From: Bryobacterales bacterium
Lineage (GTDB): Bacteria > Acidobacteriota > Terriglobia > Bryobacterales > Bryobacteraceae
Length of the DNA: 17,212 nucleotides
Assembly (NCBI GenBank): GCA_003132865.1
Contig: PKYZ01000753.1
Coordinates: 1-17,212, forward strand
Direction of reading: 5' to 3'
The notes below the pieces were generated by a model. That model had not been told where the DNA came from. It searched no databases and saw nothing but the letters and a program-made list of their open reading frames with translations. This document shows, in pieces, positions 7,198 through 13,144 of this stretch. Within the stretch, counting starts at the first letter, position 1, and each line of letters opens with the position of its first letter. The position numbers were made by a program, and so were the translations under genes.

Positions 7198-7424
7198 GCC
7201 GCGGGGCTCGCGAAGGGGCGAACTTCCTCGTTGGCCCGCGCCGAAGCGTAGGACAGCGCCTCGCGAATGTCCTCGGGTTCTAGATCCGGATATTCCCGAA
7301 CGATCTCGTCAGGCGACATTCCATTGGCGACGAGGTTGACCATCAAAGAAACGGTAATCCGCATGCTTCGGATGCAAGCGCGCCCTCCCATTATGCTGGG
7401 GTTGAAGGTGATTCTGGCGAACAT
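7194..7424 (-). CDS. DUF433 domain antitoxin
   Basis: A 76-residue protein with the standard DUF433 pattern: RITFNPSIMGGRACIRSMRI, then VSLMVNLVANGMSPDEIV and YPDLEPEDIREALSYA. These small winged-helix proteins serve as the antitoxin and probable autorepressor next to DUF5615 toxins. The length and start match the family, with ATG 7424 followed by FARITF. Its downstream partner overlaps by 4 nt but is wrecked, so this is an intact antitoxin left without a working toxin. It is divergent from bshA across 69 bp in which I could not pick a firm promoter. Confidence 0.9.
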   Translation of the reverse strand: MFARITFNPSIMGGRACIRSMRITVSLMVNLVANGMSPDEIVREYPDLEPEDIREALSYASARANEEVRPFASPAA

Positions 7425-7493
7425 CGGGACGGTCTCGGCCTCGCTTTGAGTCTATCAAGTTTTGGAAAGGCCAAGGCGTGTTAGCCTGACGGT

Positions 7494-8627
7494 GTGAACG
7501 TCGGCATCACTTGCTATCCGACCTATGGCGGCAGCGGCATCGTGGCCACCGAGCTGGGACTGGAACTGGCCAATCGCGGGCACGAGGTGCATTTCATCAC
7601 CTACGCGAATCCCATTCGCCTGGACCCCGGCATTCCCGGCATTCATTACCACGAAGTGGAGGTTTCCACCTATCCGCTGTTTCAGTACCCGCCGTACTGC
7701 CTGGCGCTGGCGTCGCGCATGTTGGAAGTGGCGGAGTCGTACGACCTCGACCTGTTGCACGTGCACTACGCCATCCCGCACTCGATTTCGGCGATGCTCG
7801 CGAAAGACATGCTGGCGGGCGTGCGGCGCTTGCCCTTCATCACCACGCTGCATGGTACCGACATCACGCTGGTGGGCGCGGACCGGTCGTATTTTCCGAT
7901 CACCAAGTACTCCATCGAGAAGTCGGACGGCATCACGTCGATCAGCGAGTATTTGCGGCGGCAGACGGTGGACGTATTTGGCGTGCGCAACGACATCCGG
8001 GTGATCACCAACTTCGTCAATTGCGACTTGTACAAGCCGGACCGTGAGAAGGCCATGGCGAAATGCTATGCGCCGGCGGAAGGGAAGCTGCTGATCCACG
8101 TGTCGAATTTCCGGCCGGTGAAACGCGTGCAGGATTGCGTGCGGATTCTGGCCGAGGTGGTGCGGCGCGCGCCGGCGCACCTGCTGATGGTGGGCGATGG
8201 GCCGGAGCGGGGTCCGGCCGAGTACCTGGCGCGCGAGTTGGGCGTGGAGCGGCATGTTTCGTTCCTGGGGAAGCAGAACCACGTGGAGCGTATCATTCCG
8301 CTGGCGCACGTGCTGTTGATGCCCAGCGAACTGGAATCGTTCGGACTCGCCGCGCTGGAGGGCATGGCGTGCGGAGTGCCGCCCGTGGGCACGCGCGTGG
8401 GCGGCGTGCCCGAATTGATCACCGACGGCGTGGACGGCTACCTGGAGGCGGTGGGGGACATCGCCGCACAGGCCGCGCGCGTGACCGCGCTGGTGACGGA
8501 TGACGAACTGCACGACCGGTTCTCGCAGGCAGCGCGCCGGACGGCCTCGGATCGGTTCTGCGCGGATAAGATCATCCCAATCTACGAGCGGTACTACGAA
8601 GAAGTCTGCGGGCGGGGGGGTATATAA
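7494..8627 (+). CDS. bshA: N-acetyl-alpha-D-glucosaminyl L-malate synthase (bacillithiol pathway)
   Basis: A 377-residue GT4-family glycosyltransferase. BshA joins GlcNAc from UDP-GlcNAc to L-malate, the first step of bacillithiol synthesis in the cytoplasm. Diagnostic stretches are NVGITCYPTYGGSGIVATEL, LLHVHYAIPHSISA, TLHGTDITLVG, ITNFVNCDLYKP and HVSNFRPVKRV. The EX7E nucleotide-sugar motif is E281 to E289 in LESFGLAALEGMACG. The start is GTG 7494, and it has no evident Shine-Dalgarno sequence. bshB and bshC are not in the window. The last 34 nt overlap the 3' end of the convergent RES toxin gene. Confidence 0.95.
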   Translation: MNVGITCYPTYGGSGIVATELGLELANRGHEVHFITYANPIRLDPGIPGIHYHEVEVSTYPLFQYPPYCLALASRMLEVAESYDLDLLHVHYAIPHSISAMLAKDMLAGVRRLPFITTLHGTDITLVGADRSYFPITKYSIEKSDGITSISEYLRRQTVDVFGVRNDIRVITNFVNCDLYKPDREKAMAKCYAPAEGKLLIHVSNFRPVKRVQDCVRILAEVVRRAPAHLLMVGDGPERGPAEYLARELGVERHVSFLGKQNHVERIIPLAHVLLMPSELESFGLAALEGMACGVPPVGTRVGGVPELITDGVDGYLEAVGDIAAQAARVTALVTDDELHDRFSQAARRTASDRFCADKIIPIYERYYEEVCGRGGI

Positions 8628-9151
8628 AGGTAACGAACGCGGCTCAGAAGATCCGATCGTGGACGTGCCGCGAACGCAGCCATCCAGCCTACGAAGCCGG
8701 ATCGGGGACCAAATACCGCGAGTACAGTTCCGTCCCGTTCCGCAGCGGGTTCGAGACCTCCGTCGACCTTCCAGCCCCTTGCGCCTCCAGGGAGCAGGGC
8801 GGCCGAGGGCGCGCGTAGAGCCTTCGTACCCTTGTTACGCAACCGACGAGCCTCCTTCTGGCATGCTTCGTAGGTCGCGGTTCCTCCGGTCAGCACCGAC
8901 GGAGCCAGGCGTGGCGTGTCCGTAGGCAATTCATCCGGTACCTCGATGGCCCACAAGGCGCGGCGCACGTTCACGAGCTCGGACTCTTCGGTGATGCCTT
9001 CGTGACGCAAGAACTCCGCCCACGCTCCGTCCGGTGTATCCGCGAAGTATTGAACCGGCCCTTCGCCTGGGCCATGCCAGCGGGCGGGTGGTTGGCCGGC
9101 GCTTTCCCAAAGGAAAGGGAAGCGGGAGTCGGCGTGCCGGAAAACGATCAT
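8594..9151 (-). CDS. RES-domain toxin
   Basis: A 185-residue protein from ATG 9151, which overlaps the antitoxin stop as ATGA. RES toxins degrade NAD+ and arrest growth. Residues fitting the R-E-S active site are R24 in ARWHGPGEGPVQYFAD, with Y35, then E46 in GAWAEFLRHE, and S116 in LRAPSAAL. The N-terminus VFRHADSRFPFLWES is typical of this RES subgroup. The frame is open further upstream, but that part overlaps the antitoxin and lacks RES similarity. It is the second gene of the operon, and its 3' end overlaps bshA by 34 nt. Confidence 0.88.
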   Translation of the reverse strand: MIVFRHADSRFPFLWESAGQPPARWHGPGEGPVQYFADTPDGAWAEFLRHEGITEESELVNVRRALWAIEVPDELPTDTPRLAPSVLTGGTATYEACQKEARRLRNKGTKALRAPSAALLPGGARGWKVDGGLEPAAERDGTVLAVFGPRSGFVGWMAAFAARPRSDLLSRVRYLYIPPRPQTSS

Positions 9152-9768
9152 GTGGCGGGCGAAGCGGTCAGCGCTCGCGCGAGATCCTGCACGAGCCGCG
9201 GCTCCGGTTGGACTGGCTTCCAACGGGCTTTGAGACAGTCCAAGGGCGTGCGCCCGTCCAGTTGTGTGCGCTTCCGCGCGAACCATTGCCGGATGCCGAT
9301 TTCATTGTAGGCTCCACTGAGATCGCCCACTATCAGGCTCAAAAAGTGCAATCTGTCCGCAACATCGTCCGGGGTGGTTCGTGCGGCCGCCCTGTATCTG
9401 CGAACGCTGCTCGACGAAATGCCGAGCAATCGGGACAGCAGTTCCAGGCCGAGCACTTCGGTCAAGCGATTCCATTCGAACTCCGGCACCGGCGACTCCT
9501 CGAGGGCGATGTTGAGGTGCTCGAGAATCCGCTCAAGTCCTGGGCCCGAATTCGTGAGGTCATCCCCTAGCTCCAACCGGATGTTCCTGGCGATGCCCGC
9601 CCGGTGAATGTGTCGGACGACCTTTCGGAAGGACGGTAGATCGAGCGTTTCGATGCGCTCGTCAGCCGGCAGCAGCCCCATGGCATCCGCGCGCCCCAGG
9701 GCAGTGACCGCCTGGAATGCGATTCGCGGCGACGTGAAAGGATCTCTTGCGGACTCGATTTGGATCAT
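9148..9768 (-). CDS. Xre/MbcA/ParS-type antitoxin of the RES module
   Basis: A 206-residue protein from ATG 9768 (MIQIESARDPF). The middle holds a helix-turn-helix-like stretch, FEWNRLTEVLGLELLSRLLG followed by SSSSVRRYR. The C-terminus has the toxin-binding region signature IGIRQWFARKRTQLDGRTPL, characteristic of antitoxins paired with RES toxins. The N-terminal 80 or so residues are longer than in the shortest members. In known systems the antitoxin blocks the toxin's active site and represses its own promoter. It is the first gene of the operon and overlaps the toxin by 4 nt. A good promoter lies just upstream. Confidence 0.88.
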   Translation of the reverse strand: MIQIESARDPFTSPRIAFQAVTALGRADAMGLLPADERIETLDLPSFRKVVRHIHRAGIARNIRLELGDDLTNSGPGLERILEHLNIALEESPVPEFEWNRLTEVLGLELLSRLLGISSSSVRRYRAAARTTPDDVADRLHFLSLIVGDLSGAYNEIGIRQWFARKRTQLDGRTPLDCLKARWKPVQPEPRLVQDLARALTASPAT

Positions 9769-9781
9769 GCTTCTGTCCGGA

Positions 9782-9810
9782 ATTGTATCCGATCTGTGGC
9801 CGCAAAGCAA
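9782..9810 (-). promoter_or_regulatory. Promoter of the RES/Xre operon, with a possible operator
   Basis: On the minus strand, TTGCTT (9810-9805) and TACAAT (9787-9782) are separated by exactly 17 nt and lie 13 nt before the antitoxin ATG 9768. The inverted repeat CGGA-N6-TCCG (9778-9791) brackets the -10 and is a natural candidate for autorepressor binding. This is the best -35/-10 pair in the window. The operator role is inferred. Confidence 0.6.
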
Positions 9811-9891
9811 ATCAGCTCTCAGCCATCAGCTTTCAGCTATCAGCAGCGCACGGGCGGCTGAACGCTGACCGCTGACCGCTGAGCGCTGACC
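9811..9891. repeat. Two facing heptamer arrays overlapping the GH88 3' end
   Basis: 9811-9845 holds five heptamers of form NTCAGCN (ATCAGCT, CTCAGCC, ATCAGCT, TTCAGCT, ATCAGCA). 9857-9891 holds five of form GCTGANC (GCTGAAC, GCTGACC, GCTGACC, GCTGAGC, GCTGACC). Read on opposite strands the two arrays share the GCTGA core, so they face each other across an 11-bp gap. The GH88 frame passes through both, and its stop lies in the left array. Confidence 0.8.
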
Positions 9892-11004
9892 GCTTCTTTC
9901 CAGCGCTTCCAGGAAGAAGTAGTCTCCCCACATGACCGACTCGTTCACGCCCAGGTTCTTGTGGATGTGATAGACGCCGCCTTTGAGGATGCCTTCCCAT
10001 TGCGGGTCCGATTCCGCCAGCCAGTCGCGGCAGAGAGTGGCCAGAATGTGGCGGGCGGTCTCGCGATAGAAATGGCCTTTGGCGGCATCCGCTACCAGCC
10101 CGCTTAACTGGAACAGGCCGGAGGACGCGATGGCGGCGGCGGAGGTGTCCAGCAGCGCGCGGGTATCCGGCGGCGCATCGTAGTCCCAGGGCGGCACTCC
10201 GTCCGGCGGCGTGTGGCGGATGTAGAAATCGGCGCAGGCCTCGGCGGTGGCGAGCAGGGCCGGGTCGCGCGCGAAGCTGTATGCCGTGCTGAAACCGTAG
10301 ATCGCCCAGGCCAGCCCGCGGGACCAGCAGGAATCGCCGCGGTAGCCCTGATGGGTGGTCTGCTTCAAGAACTCCCCGGTTTCCGGATCGAACAGTCCTT
10401 CGTGGGCGGTCGAGCCATCGCCGCGCACCAGGACGCGCCGGGTGGTGTGGCAGTGGCGCAAGGCAATTTCCAGCAGGGCCGGGTCGCCGGTTTCGCGGGC
10501 CGCGAAGAAGACGATTCCCACATTCATCATGATGTCGATAAACAGGGAATCCGGCGATACAAAGGACCGCAGGTACTGGCCTTTCTCCTGGAAGCGCAGG
10601 GCCATAGTGCGGCCCGCCTCGACCACCACAGCCTTCAGGGTGGGATCGGGCGTGAAGCCGTACCAGCGGTAGTAACTCGACATAAACAGGAAGCCGAGGT
10701 CGTGGACGGCACGGTCCAACTTGCGCGGCTCCAGCGGCCGGGAATAGCGGATGGCCTGCTCGCGCCACCAGCCCGACTCCGGGCTGCCTGGGGCCTCGCG
10801 GGCGTAGACGATCCAGAGCATGCCAGGCAGGAAGCCGTCGCACCAATGAGTCCAGGCCTCGCCTGAGTGATGCCAGCGGCCGGCCGCGGTGTACATGGGG
10901 TAGAAATCGGGATGGCGCTCGATGAGGGCGCGCAGTTGGCGCCCGGCGAAGCGGAAAGCGGCTTCGAACAGGTCGGGGGAGGCGTCGCTGGCAAATTGGA
11001 TCAC
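9826..11004 (-). CDS. GH88-family unsaturated glucuronyl hydrolase
   Basis: A 392-residue (alpha/alpha)6-barrel enzyme. GH88 enzymes act on unsaturated uronic acids released by polysaccharide lyases, by hydrating the double bond. The expected aspartates are D102 in [20 protein letters not shown] and D157 in [18 protein letters not shown]. Further family stretches are [31 protein letters not shown] and a [11 protein letters not shown] end. No signal peptide is visible, so it probably acts in the cytoplasm. The start is GTG 11004, 8 nt after TATAAT. The last 21 or so residues ([21 protein letters not shown]) are encoded by the heptamer arrays and are not part of the fold, so the original stop seems to have been lost. 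No lyase or transporter lies nearby, so the substrate is unknown. Confidence 0.92.
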   Translation of the reverse strand: MIQFASDASPDLFEAAFRFAGRQLRALIERHPDFYPMYTAAGRWHHSGEAWTHWCDGFLPGMLWIVYAREAPGSPESGWWREQAIRYSRPLEPRKLDRAVHDLGFLFMSSYYRWYGFTPDPTLKAVVVEAGRTMALRFQEKGQYLRSFVSPDSLFIDIMMNVGIVFFAARETGDPALLEIALRHCHTTRRVLVRGDGSTAHEGLFDPETGEFLKQTTHQGYRGDSCWSRGLAWAIYGFSTAYSFARDPALLATAEACADFYIRHTPPDGVPPWDYDAPPDTRALLDTSAAAIASSGLFQLSGLVADAAKGHFYRETARHILATLCRDWLAESDPQWEGILKGGVYHIHKNLGVNESVMWGDYFFLEALERSGQRSAVSGQRSAARALLIAES

Positions 11005-11012
11005 AATTTTGC

Positions 11013-11018
11013 ATTATA
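11013..11018 (-). promoter_or_regulatory. Candidate -10 (TATAAT) for the GH88 gene
   Basis: A perfect TATAAT on the minus strand lies 8 nt (GCAAAATT) before GTG 11004, the same spacing as for gatB. There is no Shine-Dalgarno sequence between them. It sits in the 66-bp gap shared with the divergent SET gene. Confidence 0.55.
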
Positions 11019-11032
11019 TCGGGCCGGACCTC

Positions 11033-11061
11033 TTCCCAAATGGTCCGGGGTTCGGTACAAT
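11033..11061 (+). promoter_or_regulatory. Candidate promoter of the SET-domain gene
   Basis: TTCCCA (11033-11038), a 17-nt spacer and TACAAT (11056-11061) precede ATG 11071 by 9 nt. The -35 matches TTGACA at four of six positions. There is no Shine-Dalgarno sequence in CTTCGGAAA. The region overlaps the upstream part of the divergent GH88 promoter, so the two genes may compete for polymerase. Confidence 0.5.
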
Positions 11062-11070
11062 CTTCGGAAA

Positions 11071-11544
11071 ATGGCTGCACACGCGTTCATTGCGGAGCCT
11101 CGCATCGACCCCCGGTGCGCCTGCTTCCGGTTAAAGCTGGGCCGCTCCGGCATACATGGCTGGGGGGTCTATGCGGCGGAGCGGATTCCGGCGCGCCACA
11201 AGGTGATCGAATACACTGGAGAGCGGATCAGCCGCCGCGAAACCCGGCGGCGGGGGCTGGGGCCGCGCACCTACCTCTTCACGTTGGACAACTACTGGAC
11301 CCTGGATGGAGCGATAGGCGGCAGCGGAGCGGAGCTGATCAACCACTCTTGCACTCCCAACCTGTATAGCTGGGTCTTCAAGGGCCACATCCTGTACATG
11401 AGCAAACGGGATATCCGGCCGGGCGAAGAGCTAACCGTGGACTATCACTTTTCCGACAAGATTGACCACGTCCCGTGCCGGTGCGGTTCCGCACAGTGCA
11501 GGGGGACAATCAATATTAAAACCGGGCGGCCTTCAAAAAGCTGA
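11071..11544 (+). CDS. Small SET-domain protein (putative lysine methyltransferase)
   Basis: A 157-residue protein that is essentially one SET domain. Visible motifs are GRSGIHGWGVYAAERIP (SAM-binding start, about 24-40), IEYTGERIS, ELINHSCTPNLYSW with the NHSC box at 91-94, and GEELTVDYHF (118-127) with the conserved tyrosine. A post-SET-like cysteine cluster CRCGSAQC (136-143) follows. SET proteins methylate lysines with S-adenosylmethionine. In bacteria the targets are mostly unknown and may be ribosomal or nucleoid proteins. ATG 11071 is chosen because the frame upstream runs into the divergent GH88 gene. It is a compact, complete, probably cytoplasmic enzyme. Confidence 0.92.
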   Translation: MAAHAFIAEPRIDPRCACFRLKLGRSGIHGWGVYAAERIPARHKVIEYTGERISRRETRRRGLGPRTYLFTLDNYWTLDGAIGGSGAELINHSCTPNLYSWVFKGHILYMSKRDIRPGEELTVDYHFSDKIDHVPCRCGSAQCRGTINIKTGRPSKS

Positions 11545-11645
11545 GAGTCCTGCCCCTTCCCGACACTACAGTTCTGTTAATCTCTAATCGAAATTTTCCA
11601 AGTGTGGCGATGGAGGGGTCCCTCATTCGCCCGCGTGAGAGCCAC

Positions 11646-12296
11646 ATGAGTCATCAAATCAATGCGAAATCCGTGGCCATCTGCGATACCGAGCCGATCG
11701 CTATCGAGGGTATACGGACGCTGCTCAATCAGTGCGAGGACCTGCACCTGGCCGCGGCGGAAACGTCGCTGCTGGGCGGCATGGAAATTGTCCGGCAGCA
11801 TGCGCCGGCGATCATGATTCTGGACAAGGGCTTCGGCATCTACGCCGTGATGGACTGCCTGCAACGCTTGCGCGGTTTGGGGAGCGGGGTGGCCACCATG
11901 GTGTGGGGCGTGAACCTGAACGAAACCGAGGCGTTGCGCATGATGCAAGTCGGGGCGCTGGGAGTCGTTCGCAAGACAGCTTCCTTAGAGGCGCTGCTCG
12001 AATGCATGCGCACGGTGGCCGCGGGGAACACCTTTATGGAGGAAAGCGTGCTGCAAGAGCCCGAGCGCACGGCGCGGGGTACACGCTCGAACCTGACCTC
12101 GCGCGAACTGCAGGTCGTGGAATTGGTCGAGCAAGGATTGAAGAACCGGGACATCGGCGCGCAACTCGGGATTCGCCCGGGCACGGTGAAGATCCACCTC
12201 AAGCACATCTTTGAGAAGACGGGGATTCGCGGGCGCTATGGTCTGGCCCTATCGGGGTTGAGGGAGAAGGGGATACTGACATTGCCCGCGGCGTAG
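11646..12296 (+). CDS. NarL/LuxR-type response regulator (orphan)
   Basis: A 216-residue DNA-binding regulator. A receiver-like domain fills about 8-125, with D14 in the acidic pocket (AICDTEP), D60 as the probable phosphoacceptor (IMILDKGFG) and K110 (VVRKTAS). W87 (TMVWGVN) stands where a Thr or Ser switch residue is usual, which may mean altered or phosphorylation-independent signalling. The LuxR helix-turn-helix covers about 149-205: NLTSRELQVVELVEQGLKN, then LGIRPGTVKIHLKHIFEKTG. ATG 11646 is preferred because MSHQINAKSVAI leads straight into the receiver fold; GTG 11604 and ATG 11610 are in-frame alternatives. No histidine kinase is adjacent. Targets are unknown. Confidence 0.9.
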   Translation: MSHQINAKSVAICDTEPIAIEGIRTLLNQCEDLHLAAAETSLLGGMEIVRQHAPAIMILDKGFGIYAVMDCLQRLRGLGSGVATMVWGVNLNETEALRMMQVGALGVVRKTASLEALLECMRTVAAGNTFMEESVLQEPERTARGTRSNLTSRELQVVELVEQGLKNRDIGAQLGIRPGTVKIHLKHIFEKTGIRGRYGLALSGLREKGILTLPAA

Positions 12297-12309
12297 CAAG
12301 CCGCGCTTT

Positions 12310-12423
12310 CACAGGCTCAAGCCTGTGCCTGGACGTTGGCCATTTACAGATCGGGTAGCAAATCCACCAGCCACCAGCCACTAACCACGGCGAGCTATGC
12401 TCGCCTTTCAAAGGCTGAAGCCT
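12310..12423. repeat. Hairpin cluster between convergent genes
   Basis: CACAGGCT-CA-AGCCTGTG (12310-12327), GGCGAGC-TAT-GCTCGCC (12389-12405) and AGGCT-GA-AGCCT (12412-12423) lie between the LuxR-type gene and the convergent transglycosylase gene. The geometry matches the elements at 721, 1569 and 4808: CAG-to-CTG palindromes with a 2-nt centre next to GC-rich palindromes with a 3-nt loop. The position suggests a terminator role, but no U-tract is present. Confidence 0.75.
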
Positions 12424-12433
12424 GTGCTGCCGG

Positions 12434-13072
12434 TCAGTCGCTGGGGGGCTGTTTCCGCCACGTGCGCATGACGTTGAGGATGTAGTTCTGGGTTTCGCGG
12501 TAGGGCGGGACGCCATGATACTTCTCGACCGCGCCTGGGCCGGCGTTGTAGGCGGCCAGCGCATGGTAGGCATGGTTGTCGTACTTCAGCAGGAGGTCGC
12601 GCAGGTAGCGGGTTCCGGCATCCACGTTCTGTTCGGGTATTTTCGGATCGGCGCCCAGCTCGCGGGCGGTGGCGGGCATAAGCTGCATCAGGCCGATGGC
12701 GCCCTTGGGTGAGACCGCATTGGCTTGATAACCCGACTCGGCAGCCACCACGGCCCGCACGAACGCGGGGGGCAAGCCGTACTTGCGGGCGGCGTTATCG
12801 ACCAGTTCCGCGATCGAGGCCGGTTTCGCGGTTGGCGATGGGCCCGCAGGCGCGGAGGCGTGCTCCTGATGCGGCGGCAGGTACTCCTCCTGTTCGAAGT
12901 GGACCACCAGGGACGCATCCATCTCCGTCGAACCAGTCTTGGTGAAGAGCGTCACCTTGCCGCCGTCCGATTCATGGCGTTCGGCATAGAGACGCGCACC
13001 GCTGGCGAGCACGGCGTATTCGCCCGCCATGGCGGAGCAAGCAAGGATCAACAAGAGTGCTGTGGGCTTCAT
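12434..13072 (-). CDS. Secreted lytic transglycosylase (SLT domain)
   Basis: A 212-residue protein that probably cleaves peptidoglycan glycan strands non-hydrolytically in the periplasm. A signal peptide covers about 1-16 (MKPTALLLILACSAMA, cleavage before GEY); C12 makes a lipoprotein reading possible but the lipobox is poor. Residues 17-65 form a small domain of unknown role (EYAVLASGARLYAERHE), followed by a Pro/Ala-rich linker. The SLT domain follows from about 86, with catalytic E112 in VVAAESGYQANAVSPKGAIG and then LMQLMPATARELG, and AYNAGPGAVEKY near the end. It is the size of short SLT proteins. ATG 13072 lies 11-13 nt after TAATAT or CATAAT on the minus strand. Confidence 0.93.
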   Translation of the reverse strand: MKPTALLLILACSAMAGEYAVLASGARLYAERHESDGGKVTLFTKTGSTEMDASLVVHFEQEEYLPPHQEHASAPAGPSPTAKPASIAELVDNAARKYGLPPAFVRAVVAAESGYQANAVSPKGAIGLMQLMPATARELGADPKIPEQNVDAGTRYLRDLLLKYDNHAYHALAAYNAGPGAVEKYHGVPPYRETQNYILNVMRTWRKQPPSD

Positions 13073-13129
13073 CGGGCCTACAGATATTATGACGCATGGA
13101 TGGGGTGCAGCGTGCAGGCGGATTGTTGG

Positions 13130-13135
13130 TAGACT
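13130..13135 (+). promoter_or_regulatory. Candidate -10 (TAGACT) for threonine synthase
   Basis: TAGACT, matching TATAAT at four of six positions, lies 9 nt before ATG 13145, and there is no Shine-Dalgarno sequence in TGCTACTTA. The spacing follows the pattern of gatB, GH88 and SET. It is weak on its own. Confidence 0.3.
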
Positions 13136-13144
13136 TGCTACTTA

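Noticed and set aside
9152..9286. A 45-residue upstream extension of the RES toxin
   Set aside because: It overlaps the antitoxin coding region and lacks RES similarity. ATG 9151 in the ATGA overlap fits the operon layout.
9811..9891. A CRISPR-like array
   Set aside because: The repeats are contiguous 7-mers without unique spacers, and no cas genes are present.
9833..11080. A 415-residue minus-strand frame over the GH88 gene
   Set aside because: It is Pro/Arg/His rich and frame-shifted relative to the GH88 coding frame, which alone carries the catalytic motifs.
11604..11645. Earlier GTG/ATG starts for the LuxR-type regulator
   Set aside because: They add residues (MAMEGSLIRPRESH) that do not belong to the receiver fold. 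This is kept as a possible alternative only.
12300..12433. A classical rho-independent terminator after the LuxR-type gene
   Set aside because: Hairpins are present but no T-run follows on either strand. They are recorded as repeats instead.
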